In this document: piece by piece, positions 37,767 through 46,630 of the stretch
Numbering within the stretch: the stretch's first letter is position 1
Layout: every line of letters begins with the position of its first letter
Assembly: GCF_902833045.1 (NCBI RefSeq)
Contig: NZ_CADFDU010000004.1
Span: forward strand, 124,001 to 188,000
DNA from: Burkholderia sp. BCC0322
Lineage (GTDB): Bacteria > Pseudomonadota > Gammaproteobacteria > Burkholderiales > Burkholderiaceae
Reading direction: 5' to 3'
DNA: 64,000 nt
The notes under the pieces: generated by a model
Told to the model about the DNA's origin: nothing
The model's database searches: none
Seen by the model: the letters and a program-made list of their open reading frames with translations, nothing else
Position numbers and translations under genes: made by a program

Positions 37767-39563
37767 TCAGTCGGCCAGCACCGCGTGATCGGGCGCGCGG
37801 TGCGCTTCGGCGAGGCGCGTGACGAATTCGTCGACGAACACCTGCATGTTCGCGGTCACGTTCTTGTTGCGGATCAGCAGGTAGTTGTAGCCAAACAGCG
37901 CGGGGATCGCGACGAACAGGCCCGTGACGGTGGCGAGCAGCGCGGCCGCGATACCCGGCGCGATCGCGTTCACGTTCACGTCGCCGGCCGCAGCGATCGC
38001 GGCAAACGTGATCATCACGCCCACCACCGTGCCCAGCAGCCCGAGGAACGGGCCGCCCGAGATCGCGATCGTCAGCAGCACCATCGACTTCGACAGCCGC
38101 TGGTTTTCCCGCACGAGCGTCGCGTCCATCGACGCGCGAATCGCCTCGATCGATTCCGACGTGATCACCGTGCGGCCGTTGCTGTCCACGCGGCTGTGGA
38201 TTTCATGCACACCGGCCTTGTACAGCCGGTACAGCGACGACTGATACAGGCGGCGGCCGTCGGCGCTCGCTTCGTCGACATGCGCGAGGCCGACCAGGTG
38301 ACGCCCGGCCACTTCGCGGAAGCGCTGCACGAAATACTGGTTGGCCTTGTCGACGGTGCCGACGTAGCGCGCCTTCGTCCACATCACGATCCACGACACG
38401 AGCGCCATGCCGAGCAGGATCGTGATCACGACCCACGCGTCGACGGTCACCGATTGCACGATCACGCCGAAGTAACCGAAGCCGAAACCCGACTGCTTCT
38501 CGTCGGCGCCGTACGCGACGAGCTTCGATTCCGAGCCCTGCGCGAGCGCGTCGACCGCGATCGCGGCCGGCGAGCGTGCGATCTTCGACAGACGCAGTTC
38601 GTCGAGCGCGCCCGAATACGCGGCGAACCCGGCCGGCGCGCCTGTTGCGTCCGCACCGATCGTCGCCGCGGCGTTCAGCGCGGGCAGCGTCGCCGCGACC
38701 TGTGCGGCCTGCTTGCCGTTCACGTAGACGGTGAGGTTCCTGCCATCCGCCGTGACCGCGAGGAACGTCCACTGGTTCGCGGCGACCGGCGACGCGGCCG
38801 GCGTGCGCACCGGTGCAGCGCCGCCGTCGACTTCCGCGAACGGCACGCCATTGTCGAGTCCGATCAGCAGCGCGTTCGCGCCGTCGCGACGGCTGTACAG
38901 CAGCGTATTCGGCGTGAGCGCCGACGGCTTCACCCATGCGCTGAACGTGAAGCTGCCGCCGGCCGGCACATTCAGCGACGGGCTCGCCGGCAGCGTCAGC
39001 GACCCGTTGCCGTCGAATCGCGCGCCCTTGCCGACGATGCCGTCCTCGACCGTGCGGAACGACGCGTTCTGCGCGTGGTTGCCGTACGCGGTCAGGTCCT
39101 TCGGCGGCGCACCTGCCGCACCGTTGAAGTGGTAGACGAGCGTGTAGTCGGCATCGAACGTCTCGGCCGGCTTGCTGCCGTCCGGCGCCTTCTTGTTGCC
39201 GTAGTACATCCAGATCGACTCCGCGGCGCCCGCCGGCATCTTCGGAACGTCGACCCAGATCAGCGCGACGCCGAGCACCGGATCGTATTGCTCGACGTGG
39301 TAGTTCAGCGGCGTCTTGTCGTCGGCGGCGACGAAACGGATATCCGCGCCGTTGTCGGCCAGCCCGTCGAACTGGAAGTTGCCCGAGTGCAGGCGGATCA
39401 GCAGCGGCACGCGGCCGGCCGATTCCGCGAGGTTCGCGCCTTTCGCGCTCGCGTCGATCGTGATCGACTTCCGGTACGACCAGTCGTTCTGCCACCATGC
39501 GTTCGCGATGCCGGGCAGCACGCCGAGCATCACCGCCAACAGGAAAAACAAGACTCGCTTCAC
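37767..39563 (-). CDS. DUF2341-LamG-ExbB fusion protein
   Basis: A 598-residue protein combining an extracytoplasmic sensor or binder with a proton channel. Order: signal peptide (1-22), DUF2341 domain about 25-140 (WSYRKSITIDASAKG; SIWMYYGNKKAPDGSKP), LamG-like jelly roll about 145-340 (GGSFTFSAWVKPSALTPNTLLYS; NLTVYVNGKQAAQV), first membrane span 374-396, then ExbB/TolQ core with paired spans about 495-560 (GPFLGLLGTVVGVM; GIAAALLATVTGLFVAIPA). GTG start at 39561-39563 with GGGGAG 6 bases before it. It replaces a normal exbB beside exbD and tonB. The LamG part would lie in the periplasm and might bind glycan or a secreted partner. Confidence 0.92.
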   Translation of the reverse strand: MKRVLFFLLAVMLGVLPGIANAWWQNDWSYRKSITIDASAKGANLAESAGRVPLLIRLHSGNFQFDGLADNGADIRFVAADDKTPLNYHVEQYDPVLGVALIWVDVPKMPAGAAESIWMYYGNKKAPDGSKPAETFDADYTLVYHFNGAAGAPPKDLTAYGNHAQNASFRTVEDGIVGKGARFDGNGSLTLPASPSLNVPAGGSFTFSAWVKPSALTPNTLLYSRRDGANALLIGLDNGVPFAEVDGGAAPVRTPAASPVAANQWTFLAVTADGRNLTVYVNGKQAAQVAATLPALNAAATIGADATGAPAGFAAYSGALDELRLSKIARSPAAIAVDALAQGSESKLVAYGADEKQSGFGFGYFGVIVQSVTVDAWVVITILLGMALVSWIVMWTKARYVGTVDKANQYFVQRFREVAGRHLVGLAHVDEASADGRRLYQSSLYRLYKAGVHEIHSRVDSNGRTVITSESIEAIRASMDATLVRENQRLSKSMVLLTIAISGGPFLGLLGTVVGVMITFAAIAAAGDVNVNAIAPGIAAALLATVTGLFVAIPALFGYNYLLIRNKNVTANMQVFVDEFVTRLAEAHRAPDHAVLAD

Positions 39564-39630
39564 GATCCACTCCCCGAATGTGCGGGCGCCGCGCTCGTCG
39601 CATCGCCCCGGCACGATCAAAAAAAATCCG

Positions 39631-41283
39631 TCAGAATCCCAGCCTTACGTAGAAATCGAATCGCGGGCTGTACTGCCGCGTATAGATGCCCGCCTTCAAC
39701 GGCCAGCCGGCTTCGAAATCCGCGCTGGCGTACTTCATGATCTGCACCCGTGTACCGACGCCGACGCTCATCAGGTTGAAGCGCGACGTCTGCTCCGGCA
39801 GCGGGCTCAGCAGCCAGAGGTGCGCCGCGTCGAAGAACGCGTGGAAGCGCCATTCGTTCACGCGGCTGCCGACCGCGCCGCCGAGCCATTTGGCGAGCGA
39901 CGGGCTGCGCAATTCGACCGATGCGATCACGCCGCTGTCGGCCGTGTCCTCGGCCTGCATGTAGCCACGCACGCTGTTCATCCCGCCCGCGGCGAACTGC
40001 TCGCTCGACACGAGCGGCGAGTTCGCGATCTGCGCGTTCACGTGCGCATTGGCCTGCATGTCGTTTGCGAAGCGCTGCGTGTGGTTGACGTCGAACTTGC
40101 CGTACACGAAATCGGGCGTCGCGTTGTAGCGCTTGTTGTCCCATGCGCCCCAGTCGCTGCCGAGGCCGCGGATGTTGGTCGTCACCGACGCGGAGAACGA
40201 CGTCTGCGAATGCTTCAGGCTCAGCTGGCCGTTGTACGACAGCGTCACCGGCACGTATGTGAGCGGCGCGGTCGAGCCCGTCTGGCCCGGTATCGACACG
40301 TTTTCGTCGAAGTGCTTGCGGTCGATCTCGACGCTGACCGAGTGCGCGTAGGTTTCCGATGCCGGCAGCGCATAGATCGCGGTGAAGCCGTACGTGGTGC
40401 CCTTGCCGAGCACATTGGTGTTCGCGACCGATGCGACGTTGCTGTCGGAATGCACGACCGTCGCGAGGAAACTCCAGTGCGAATCCCTGATCGGCGCGAG
40501 ATACGAGAACGCATAGACGCGCGCATCGTTCGGATGCTGCGGCGCAAGCACGTAGGTACCGGAAATCACGTGGCCGAGCTGCCACAGATTCGAGTAGCTG
40601 AGGTTCGCGGTCGTGCGCAGCGACGACGTGCCGGGGCTGTTGTCGTTGTTCAGTTCGAGCGAGCCGTGCAGCGGGCTGTGATCGTCGACCTTCAGGTCGA
40701 CGTCGACCGTCTGCGGCAGCGCGCCCGGCTTGAGGATCGGAATCACCTGCCGGTCCGCCGAGCGGTTCAGGTCGGTGAGCTGCTGCTGGGCCTGGTTGAA
40801 ATCGGGCACCTGGCCCTCGGCCAGCGCGGGCACCGCGTCGCGAATGTTCTGCGGCGAGTTGTACTTCGCGCCGTCGACGCGCAAGCGCCCGACCTTCGCT
40901 TCCGTCACCTGCAGCAGGATCACGCCGTTCTTCACCTGCTGCTGCGGCAGCTCGACGACGACCGACTGGTAGCCGCGATCCTGGTACGCCTTCTGCAACG
41001 CGTCACGCGCCGCGTTCACGTCCGCGAGCGTGCGGCCCGGCCCCTCGAACGGATACACGGCCTTCTCGATCTCGAGCGTCGGCAACGTCGTGTTGCCGCG
41101 CACCACGAAGGCATTCACGTCGAACGACTGCGGTGCAGCCGGCACCGCCTTCGCGGCCGGCGCGGCTTCCTGCGCATGAATCCCCGGCGCGAAGCCCAGC
41201 CCACCGGCCAGCACGACACCTGCCAGGCATCGGCAGTTCAGCCGCCATCGTTCGCGTGACTTGCGGTCTACTCTCGGCGGCAT
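39631..41283 (-). CDS. Two-partner secretion outer-membrane transporter (TpsB, FhaC/ShlB type)
   Basis: A 550-residue Omp85-superfamily TpsB. Signal peptide to GIHAQ; POTRA domains about 55-210 (FDVNAFVVRGNTTLPTLEIEKA; VKVGRL-type strands; DVDLKVDDHSPLHGSLELNND); 16-strand barrel with the conserved loop-6 motif in SSEQFAAGGMNSVRGYMQAE (VRGY) and terminal Phe (FYVRLGF). It should export the giant exoprotein encoded at 55583-64000. The ATG at 41281-41283 has GGGGA 7 bases upstream. First gene of the leftward block. By content it corresponds to PdtB of P. aeruginosa (from memory). Confidence 0.93.
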   Translation of the reverse strand: MPPRVDRKSRERWRLNCRCLAGVVLAGGLGFAPGIHAQEAAPAAKAVPAAPQSFDVNAFVVRGNTTLPTLEIEKAVYPFEGPGRTLADVNAARDALQKAYQDRGYQSVVVELPQQQVKNGVILLQVTEAKVGRLRVDGAKYNSPQNIRDAVPALAEGQVPDFNQAQQQLTDLNRSADRQVIPILKPGALPQTVDVDLKVDDHSPLHGSLELNNDNSPGTSSLRTTANLSYSNLWQLGHVISGTYVLAPQHPNDARVYAFSYLAPIRDSHWSFLATVVHSDSNVASVANTNVLGKGTTYGFTAIYALPASETYAHSVSVEIDRKHFDENVSIPGQTGSTAPLTYVPVTLSYNGQLSLKHSQTSFSASVTTNIRGLGSDWGAWDNKRYNATPDFVYGKFDVNHTQRFANDMQANAHVNAQIANSPLVSSEQFAAGGMNSVRGYMQAEDTADSGVIASVELRSPSLAKWLGGAVGSRVNEWRFHAFFDAAHLWLLSPLPEQTSRFNLMSVGVGTRVQIMKYASADFEAGWPLKAGIYTRQYSPRFDFYVRLGF

Positions 41284-42109
41284 GCGCCATTCCCCTTTGT
41301 TGTTCCGGATCGAAGCGTTGCGCACCGTGCCAGCCGTTCGCCCCGCTATCAAATGCCTGTTTCACTTTGATGACGGTTTATTCGTCATCCTTAGCATGAT
41401 CTGCGCAATGCTTTTCCCGATTTCCTTGCCCGGTGCGCTCAACCGCATCTACCGGAAAGGACGATGCGAATCCGGAAAACCCGCAACTTCCGTCGCGCAT
41501 CGTCGCGATCGACTGCCGGCCGACGCAACGGCGCGGCTGCGTCGATCGGCAACGACGATCGTGTGCGGCGCACGAGTCGCCGCTCTCACCTACCTAGACG
41601 GAACCGGGCGCGCATTGCCGCAAACTTTTTTTCGCGGGCCGTCCGACCGGCCATTCAATCGGCCGTCCGGATCGATGCCGGAAGCAGGACACGGCCGCCA
41701 GCGTGCGGCCTGCAATGCGCGCGCAACGAAGACCGGCGTGAATCGCGCGGCGCGTTGCGCAGGAATGTGCGTGGCCCCCGTTTCGTGTTCGTATCGTCTG
41801 CCGTCGTTGCCAAGGCATCCGGGCATCGCGCGTGCGCGATCGCCGGCAAACGGTTTGCCGCCCCGAAGGCAGTGCGCGAGGCGCGTCACCCTCCCCCTGC
41901 GTGCGGCTCGACAATCCTCAGGTTTCAACCGGGAAGTTTTTGTGACATTCCGCTGAAGATATGCACGAGAGTCGCGCGAGACCGTTTCCGCGCACCGCGC
42001 TCGCGATGCGGCCCCGCGACCAGCGTCCCGGCGACGAGAAATCCTGCGGCTTGCGGCGGTTCGCTTCGTCCTAACTATTGGATAAAAACGTCAACGACCG
42101 GATTCCTCC
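41284..42109. promoter_or_regulatory. 826-base divergent regulatory region with inverted repeat
   Basis: Lies between the leftward TpsB operon and a rightward membrane-protein gene. Inverted repeat GATGACG-N7-CGTCATC occupies 41369-41389. Read toward TpsB, the overlapping sequence CCGTCATCAAAGTGAAAC resembles a degenerate PhoB box (CTGTCAT-N4-CTGTCAC). The remaining 700 bases have open frames on both strands with Arg-rich translations and no start signals, so I see no gene. Confidence 0.4.
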
Positions 42110-42676
42110 ATGTCATTCGCGACGATGTTCGTACGGTGGCTCGCCGAACGCCTGTCCGGCCAAGCCGCGGCCGCGGGCCGGCTGCCGCCCGCCGCCTTTG
42201 CCGCGCCGCGCCGCGCGTTGCGCTGGCGCGCGCCCTGGCTGGTCTGGCACCTGCTGTCGTGGGTCGTGCTCACGTTGCTCGCGCCGCCGATCTGGACGAT
42301 CGGCACGCTGCTGCTGATCGATGCGTCGAGCGACCAGCCGCTGTTCTGGACGCTCGCGATGGCGATCGTGCCGGTCGCGAACGGGGCCGCGATCGTCGCG
42401 GCAAACCAGCGCCATCACCGCGCGCCGTTCACGCGACGCTCGACGGTGGCGCTCTACCTGTTCTTCGTCGCGATGGCCATCGGCTGCGCGCTGTTCGTGC
42501 TGCTGCTGTGGCGCTCGCATGCGATCGCGTCGCTGGTCGGCCCGCTGGCGCTGACGACCGACGGCACGCATCCCGCGACGCTCGCATTCTGGGTGGCCGG
42601 GCTCACCGCGATGTTCGGCGTCACGTCATCTGCGCATGCGAGCATCGCCCATGCGTGGCTGGCGTTCGTGGACTGA
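42110..42676 (+). CDS. Membrane protein of unknown function
   Basis: A 188-residue protein with four predicted transmembrane helices (around WHLLSWVVLTLLAPPIW, FWTLAMAIVPVANGAAIV, VALYLFFVAMAIGCALFVLLL and LAFWVAGLTAMFGVTSS). Basic N-terminus (PRRALRWRAP) suggests N-in. The ATG at 42110 has no strong Shine-Dalgarno sequence. It precedes gspK by 33 bases in the same direction and is likely co-transcribed with it. Confidence 0.6.
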   Translation: MSFATMFVRWLAERLSGQAAAAGRLPPAAFAAPRRALRWRAPWLVWHLLSWVVLTLLAPPIWTIGTLLLIDASSDQPLFWTLAMAIVPVANGAAIVAANQRHHRAPFTRRSTVALYLFFVAMAIGCALFVLLLWRSHAIASLVGPLALTTDGTHPATLAFWVAGLTAMFGVTSSAHASIAHAWLAFVD

Positions 42677-42709
42677 GCGCCGCCGCACCGCCCTGGCAGG
42701 AGCCTGCGA

Positions 42710-43705
42710 ATGCATCGATACGGAAGATCCGGCAGCGTGAGGCCGCAGCGCGAACGCGGCATCGCGATCGTCACGGTGCTGCTCGTCGTCGCACTGGCGG
42801 CGACGCTCGCGGCGAGCGTGCTGTGGCGCCAGCAGGTCGCGACGCGCGACGTGGAGAACCAGCGGCTCGCGACGCAGACGATGTGGGTCGAGCGCGCGGC
42901 GGTCGAGTGGGCGCGTGCGACGCTGCGCGCGCAGAGCGCGACGTCGAACGTCACGTTCGCCGGCCAGCCGTGGTCGTCGCCGGCCGCCGACGTACAGCTT
43001 GCCGACCTGCTGCCGCCCGAGGCCGCGGCGGTCAATTCGGAGCTGTCGCGTGCGTGGATCTCCGGCCATGTCGAGGATGCGCAGGCGCGCTTCAACCTGA
43101 CGAACCTCGTGACGCGCATCGCGCCCGGCAAGCCGTGGCAAGCCAACGGCGAAGGCGTGCTCGCGTACCGGCGGCTGCTGAGCCAGCTGTCGCTCGATCC
43201 CGCGCTCGCGCAACTGACGGCCGACTACATGCTGCGCTCGCTGCGCGACACGAACGGCCCCGACGGCTGGCCGCTGCAGCTCGTGTCCATCGACGATCTC
43301 GCGCGCATTCCCGGCTACGACGCGCATGCGATCGAGACGCTCGCGCCGTTCACGACGATCCTGCCGGACCTGACGACCGTCAATGCCAATACCGCCGCCG
43401 AGCCCGTGCTCGTCGCCGCGATTCCGACGCTGTCGGCCAGCCAGGCCAAGCGGCTCGTCGCCCGGCGCGGCACCGCGTACTTCGTCAGCACCGGCGACAT
43501 CGCCGAGACCCTGCTGCCCGCGCGCGACGGCAATCCGACGCTGCCGGACGGCTCGAGCGTCGGCGTCAACAGTCTCTACTTCATCGTGCATTGCCGCGTG
43601 CATTCGGCGCGCATCAACGCGCGCGTCGACACGCTGATCGCGCGCTACGGCAGCGGCAATTTCACGTGGACGTCGGTGATCTGGGTTCACCGGCTGACGA
43701 GTTGA
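42710..43705 (+). CDS. gspK: Type II secretion minor pseudopilin GspK
   Basis: A 331-residue GspK-type protein. The prepilin leader ends R-E-R-G before IAIVTVLLVVALAATLAASV; as in other GspK proteins, Glu+5 is absent. The large globular domain with LVSIDDLARIPGYD and a helix-hairpin-helix-like TVNANTAAEPVLVAAIPTLSASQAKRLV is typical. GspK caps the pseudopilus tip with GspI and GspJ, which are not seen here. CAGGAG lies 8 bases before the ATG. Confidence 0.93.
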   Translation: MHRYGRSGSVRPQRERGIAIVTVLLVVALAATLAASVLWRQQVATRDVENQRLATQTMWVERAAVEWARATLRAQSATSNVTFAGQPWSSPAADVQLADLLPPEAAAVNSELSRAWISGHVEDAQARFNLTNLVTRIAPGKPWQANGEGVLAYRRLLSQLSLDPALAQLTADYMLRSLRDTNGPDGWPLQLVSIDDLARIPGYDAHAIETLAPFTTILPDLTTVNANTAAEPVLVAAIPTLSASQAKRLVARRGTAYFVSTGDIAETLLPARDGNPTLPDGSSVGVNSLYFIVHCRVHSARINARVDTLIARYGSGNFTWTSVIWVHRLTS

Positions 43706-43739
43706 ACGCGGCGCCTGCGCGCCGCCGGGTGAGCGTCGG

Positions 43740-45407
43740 CTAGTTCAGGGACGATTCGCTCAGCGCGACCGAACGCATGCCCTGCGCCGCCGCGCAGTCG
43801 AACGACAGCCGCGTGAGACTCGTCTCGCGCACTTCGCCGAGCAGCCGGTTCCAGTCGTCGATCGATACGAGCAGCGCGATCGGCCGGTTGTATTTGGTGA
43901 CCATCACGAGCGCCTCGCCGGCATGCCGCAGCGCCTTCGACGGATTGCTGCTGAAGTCGCGCGTCGCCATCGCGATCGTGCGCAGGCTGAACACGTTCGC
44001 GGCCGGATCGCCGCCGTCGTCATGCAGCAGGTGGTCGAGCGTCGCCGCGCGCAGCAGCGCCTGCGACTTCGCGGACAGCCGGTTGTCGCGGCGCCTGCGC
44101 CGCTCGCTGCGCGGATCGACGTGCACGGCGAGCATCCGCACGATCTGGCCGAGCGTCGCCGCGGGCAACTGGTCGTAGCGGCGCCACCAGTCGGGCGGCA
44201 GCGCGATCATCATCCCGGCATAAGTGGCGGTGACGCCGTCGGCGATCTGCGACGGCACGCGTTCCGCGTCGCGTTCGTCCAGGCCGAGCGCGTCACCGAC
44301 GACGCGCGTCATCACGCTGAACGCGTTGTATGCGAGTGCCGCGATGCCGCTCGCGAGCAGCGACGCGCGGGCCGGCACGCTGCCGAACAACGCGCCACCG
44401 AGTACCGAATCGAGCGAAAACGGCAGCGCATCGTGCCAGCGCCGGCGCGCCAGCTGCATCACCTGGCATGCGTCGAACGGCTCGACCGGCAGGTTCGTCA
44501 GCACCGTGACCGTCGCGCCCGGGGCGCCGTCGAGCCCGTGGCCGCGCCATTCGATCCGCCTGAGCGTGCCGGCCGCTTCACCGTCGCCCGCCATGCCGAC
44601 GGCCTGCTCGCGAACGTCACCGCCGTCGAGCCGGCCGGCATCGCGCCAGCCGCCGAGCGGCCGGCACGCGGCCGCGCCGCCGTCGTCGCGCAGCACGAAT
44701 GCGCCGCCGCGGCGCGGCCAGCCCGACACGATCGCGTCGATATCGAAACGGCCGTCGATCATCCACAGCTCGCCGGGCCTGACGGTTTCCAGCAGCGCGC
44801 CGACGAATGCCCGTTCGTGCGAGCGGCCGCGCTCGACCGGCAGCAGATCGACGATCATCGCAAGCTCGGGATCGTAGACCGGCATCACTCGCGCGCTCGT
44901 CAGGCCCGGCGCCGCGTCACGCGCCGGGTCGTCGCAAGCGCGGCCGCAGTCGCAACCGGCCCGGCCAGGCGCACAACCGGCGCCCGCGCCATCCAGCACG
45001 CGCAGCCGCATCCCGCCGAGCGTGCGCCCGCGTTCGTCCGCCCGTGCCGCCGCGACGGGCAACAGCAGATCGACGCTGTCCCTGACGAGCGCACGCCCCC
45101 AGCCGGCCCGCCAGCGGCTCATGCCGTCGTGAAGCGCGGCCACCGCGGCGCCGGACGCGGACGATGCGTGTCCGGGCACCCCATGCGGCATCGGCGATGC
45201 CGGCGTGTGCGCCTGCGCGGCAATCGCCGCGATCGCGTCGACCGCCAGCGCGAACAGCGTCTCGCGGATCGACTCGTCGTCGGGTTCTTCGTCCGCGTCG
45301 ACCACCATGTCGATCCAGTCGTCGTGCAGCGCGCACTGCAGCACGAGCCGCGCCATGATCGTCATCGGGCTCTGTTCGACGAAGCGTTCCACAATCGTGC
45401 GCATCAT
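43740..45407 (-). CDS. IS4-like transposase core fused to Phd/YefM antitoxin domain
   Basis: A 555-residue chimera. Residues about 100-360 follow an IS4-family transposase: first Asp in RLRVLDGAGAG (Asp139), second in WMIDGRFD (Asp218), then TVLTNLP and QLARRRWHDALPF, where the usual catalytic Glu after R-W is missing (Asp/Ala instead), so transposition is doubtful. Residues about 473-525 (IAMATRDFSSNPSKALRHAG; NRPIALLVSIDDWNRLL) match the Phd/YefM antitoxin fold. No inverted repeats or toxin gene flank it. GGAG 7 bases before the first of two ATG codons fixes the start. From memory, P. aeruginosa PhdA (PA0691), beside pdtA/pdtB, is the likely equivalent. Confidence 0.8.
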   Translation of the reverse strand: MMRTIVERFVEQSPMTIMARLVLQCALHDDWIDMVVDADEEPDDESIRETLFALAVDAIAAIAAQAHTPASPMPHGVPGHASSASGAAVAALHDGMSRWRAGWGRALVRDSVDLLLPVAAARADERGRTLGGMRLRVLDGAGAGCAPGRAGCDCGRACDDPARDAAPGLTSARVMPVYDPELAMIVDLLPVERGRSHERAFVGALLETVRPGELWMIDGRFDIDAIVSGWPRRGGAFVLRDDGGAAACRPLGGWRDAGRLDGGDVREQAVGMAGDGEAAGTLRRIEWRGHGLDGAPGATVTVLTNLPVEPFDACQVMQLARRRWHDALPFSLDSVLGGALFGSVPARASLLASGIAALAYNAFSVMTRVVGDALGLDERDAERVPSQIADGVTATYAGMMIALPPDWWRRYDQLPAATLGQIVRMLAVHVDPRSERRRRRDNRLSAKSQALLRAATLDHLLHDDGGDPAANVFSLRTIAMATRDFSSNPSKALRHAGEALVMVTKYNRPIALLVSIDDWNRLLGEVRETSLTRLSFDCAAAQGMRSVALSESSLN

Positions 45408-45547
45408 CCCGTCACTCCACACTGTTCAGCCCGGCACACGCGCACTTGACGGGCCGCCCGCGACGCCGCAGCATCGTGGGCGACCGGACCCGCGCGACGG
45501 CGCGCCGCCGCGGCGGTCCGCCCGCAATCGATGCACGAGGCACCGGC

Positions 45548-46372
45548 ATGTACGTAGATCCCCGCGTGGCCCATGGCCGTGCCCGGTTCGACCTGAGCGG
45601 TTCCCCGCGGCTCGTCGCCGACGAGCGCCGCTGGGAAATCAGCGACGTCGTCACGCGCGGCCTCGACGATTTCACGGGCGTGCGCAACCGCCGCAACCTG
45701 ATGCGGCTGCTCGAACGCCAGATCGCGCCGAAGCTCGCGCGCCTTGGGCTCGAGCCGTACGTCGGCGCGCTCGGTCATGCCGAAGGGTTGTTCGTCAACT
45801 TCTCGACGATGAGCGCCAAGCATGGCCTGCGCGAATTCCAGCTTCAACTGACGGTGCCCGACCTCGTGCTGCGCAGCTTCGCGTCGAACGTGATCCGGCC
45901 GCACGCGGTCGCACGCTGCATGCAGCGCAACGGCGTGATGTCGCTGGCGGAAATCGAACACGAAACGCGCATCGCGTTCGTCGCGGCGCGCGTGATGCGC
46001 TCGCTGGCCCTCGCGGAAGGCTGGCGGCAGATCGGCGTGCCGACACCGCACGGGCTCTTCGTCGGCGCGCTCACCGACGCGCACGACGTCGCGATGAACA
46101 CCTATTTCCGGCCCGGCGACAACGACCGACCGTCGCGCTGGAGCGGCTTCTCGGCCCTCTTCTCGACGATGCCGGACTGGCGGCCGGAACAGGTCCGGCA
46201 CGGCGGCGAGCTGCTGCAATGGATGGTCAACCATATCGTGGCCCTGCAAGAATCCGCACCGTTCGTCGAACGCTTTCCCTTTCTGCGCGAGCCGCTGCGC
46301 GATGCCGGCGATCCGCTCGACGCCGCCTGGAACGGCGCACGCGCCGGCGTGCAGCCAGGGGCGCCGCCCTGA
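45548..46372 (+). CDS. Hypothetical protein, divergent from the Phd-fusion gene
   Basis: A 274-residue soluble protein with no recognised family. Segments include RWEISDVVTRGLDDFTGVRN, GALGHAEGLFVNFSTMS, QLTVPDLVLRSFASNVIR and PTPHGLFVGALTDAHD. Composition is ordinary, with no signal peptide or membrane span. GAGG 7 bases before the ATG at 45548 supports the start over an Arg-rich upstream extension. It shares a 140-base divergent region with the transposase/Phd fusion, so the two may be co-regulated. Confidence 0.65.
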   Translation: MYVDPRVAHGRARFDLSGSPRLVADERRWEISDVVTRGLDDFTGVRNRRNLMRLLERQIAPKLARLGLEPYVGALGHAEGLFVNFSTMSAKHGLREFQLQLTVPDLVLRSFASNVIRPHAVARCMQRNGVMSLAEIEHETRIAFVAARVMRSLALAEGWRQIGVPTPHGLFVGALTDAHDVAMNTYFRPGDNDRPSRWSGFSALFSTMPDWRPEQVRHGGELLQWMVNHIVALQESAPFVERFPFLREPLRDAGDPLDAAWNGARAGVQPGAPP

Positions 46373-46630
46373 ATCCCGAGTCGTGAATCCGGGCTTTCCT
46401 GACGCGGCCGGCGCGGACTCGGCACGCACCCGCCGCCATGCGCGAGCGGTGATCCGGAGGCCCATTCAGGCCCCCGTTCCCCGGTCTCCGCTTGCCAGCC
46501 CCTCCGCACAGCCCCCTCGCTCTCTCATATACAAGGTCGAAGCGAGCCCGCATAACCCGCATACTTTCTTTCAGCGCGAGCGCGTGCGCGATTGCGCACC
46601 GCACCGGTGCGCGCGCGAAACGTCGCCGTA

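Noticed and set aside
41261-41956. 231-codon plus-strand frame and several minus-strand frames in the TpsB upstream region
   Set aside because: Composition is typical of chance frames (Arg/Pro/Ser-rich), starts lack Shine-Dalgarno sequences, and the first frame overlaps the TpsB start.
43740-45407. Active insertion sequence of the IS4 family
   Set aside because: Catalytic Glu appears missing, no inverted repeats or target duplications were seen, and a Phd-like domain is fused at the C-terminus.
46594-46612. Hairpin GCGCACCG-CAC-CGGTGCGC after the orphan DUF4880 gene as a terminator
   Set aside because: Stem is perfect but neither strand has a T run, and such GC palindromes are common in this genome.
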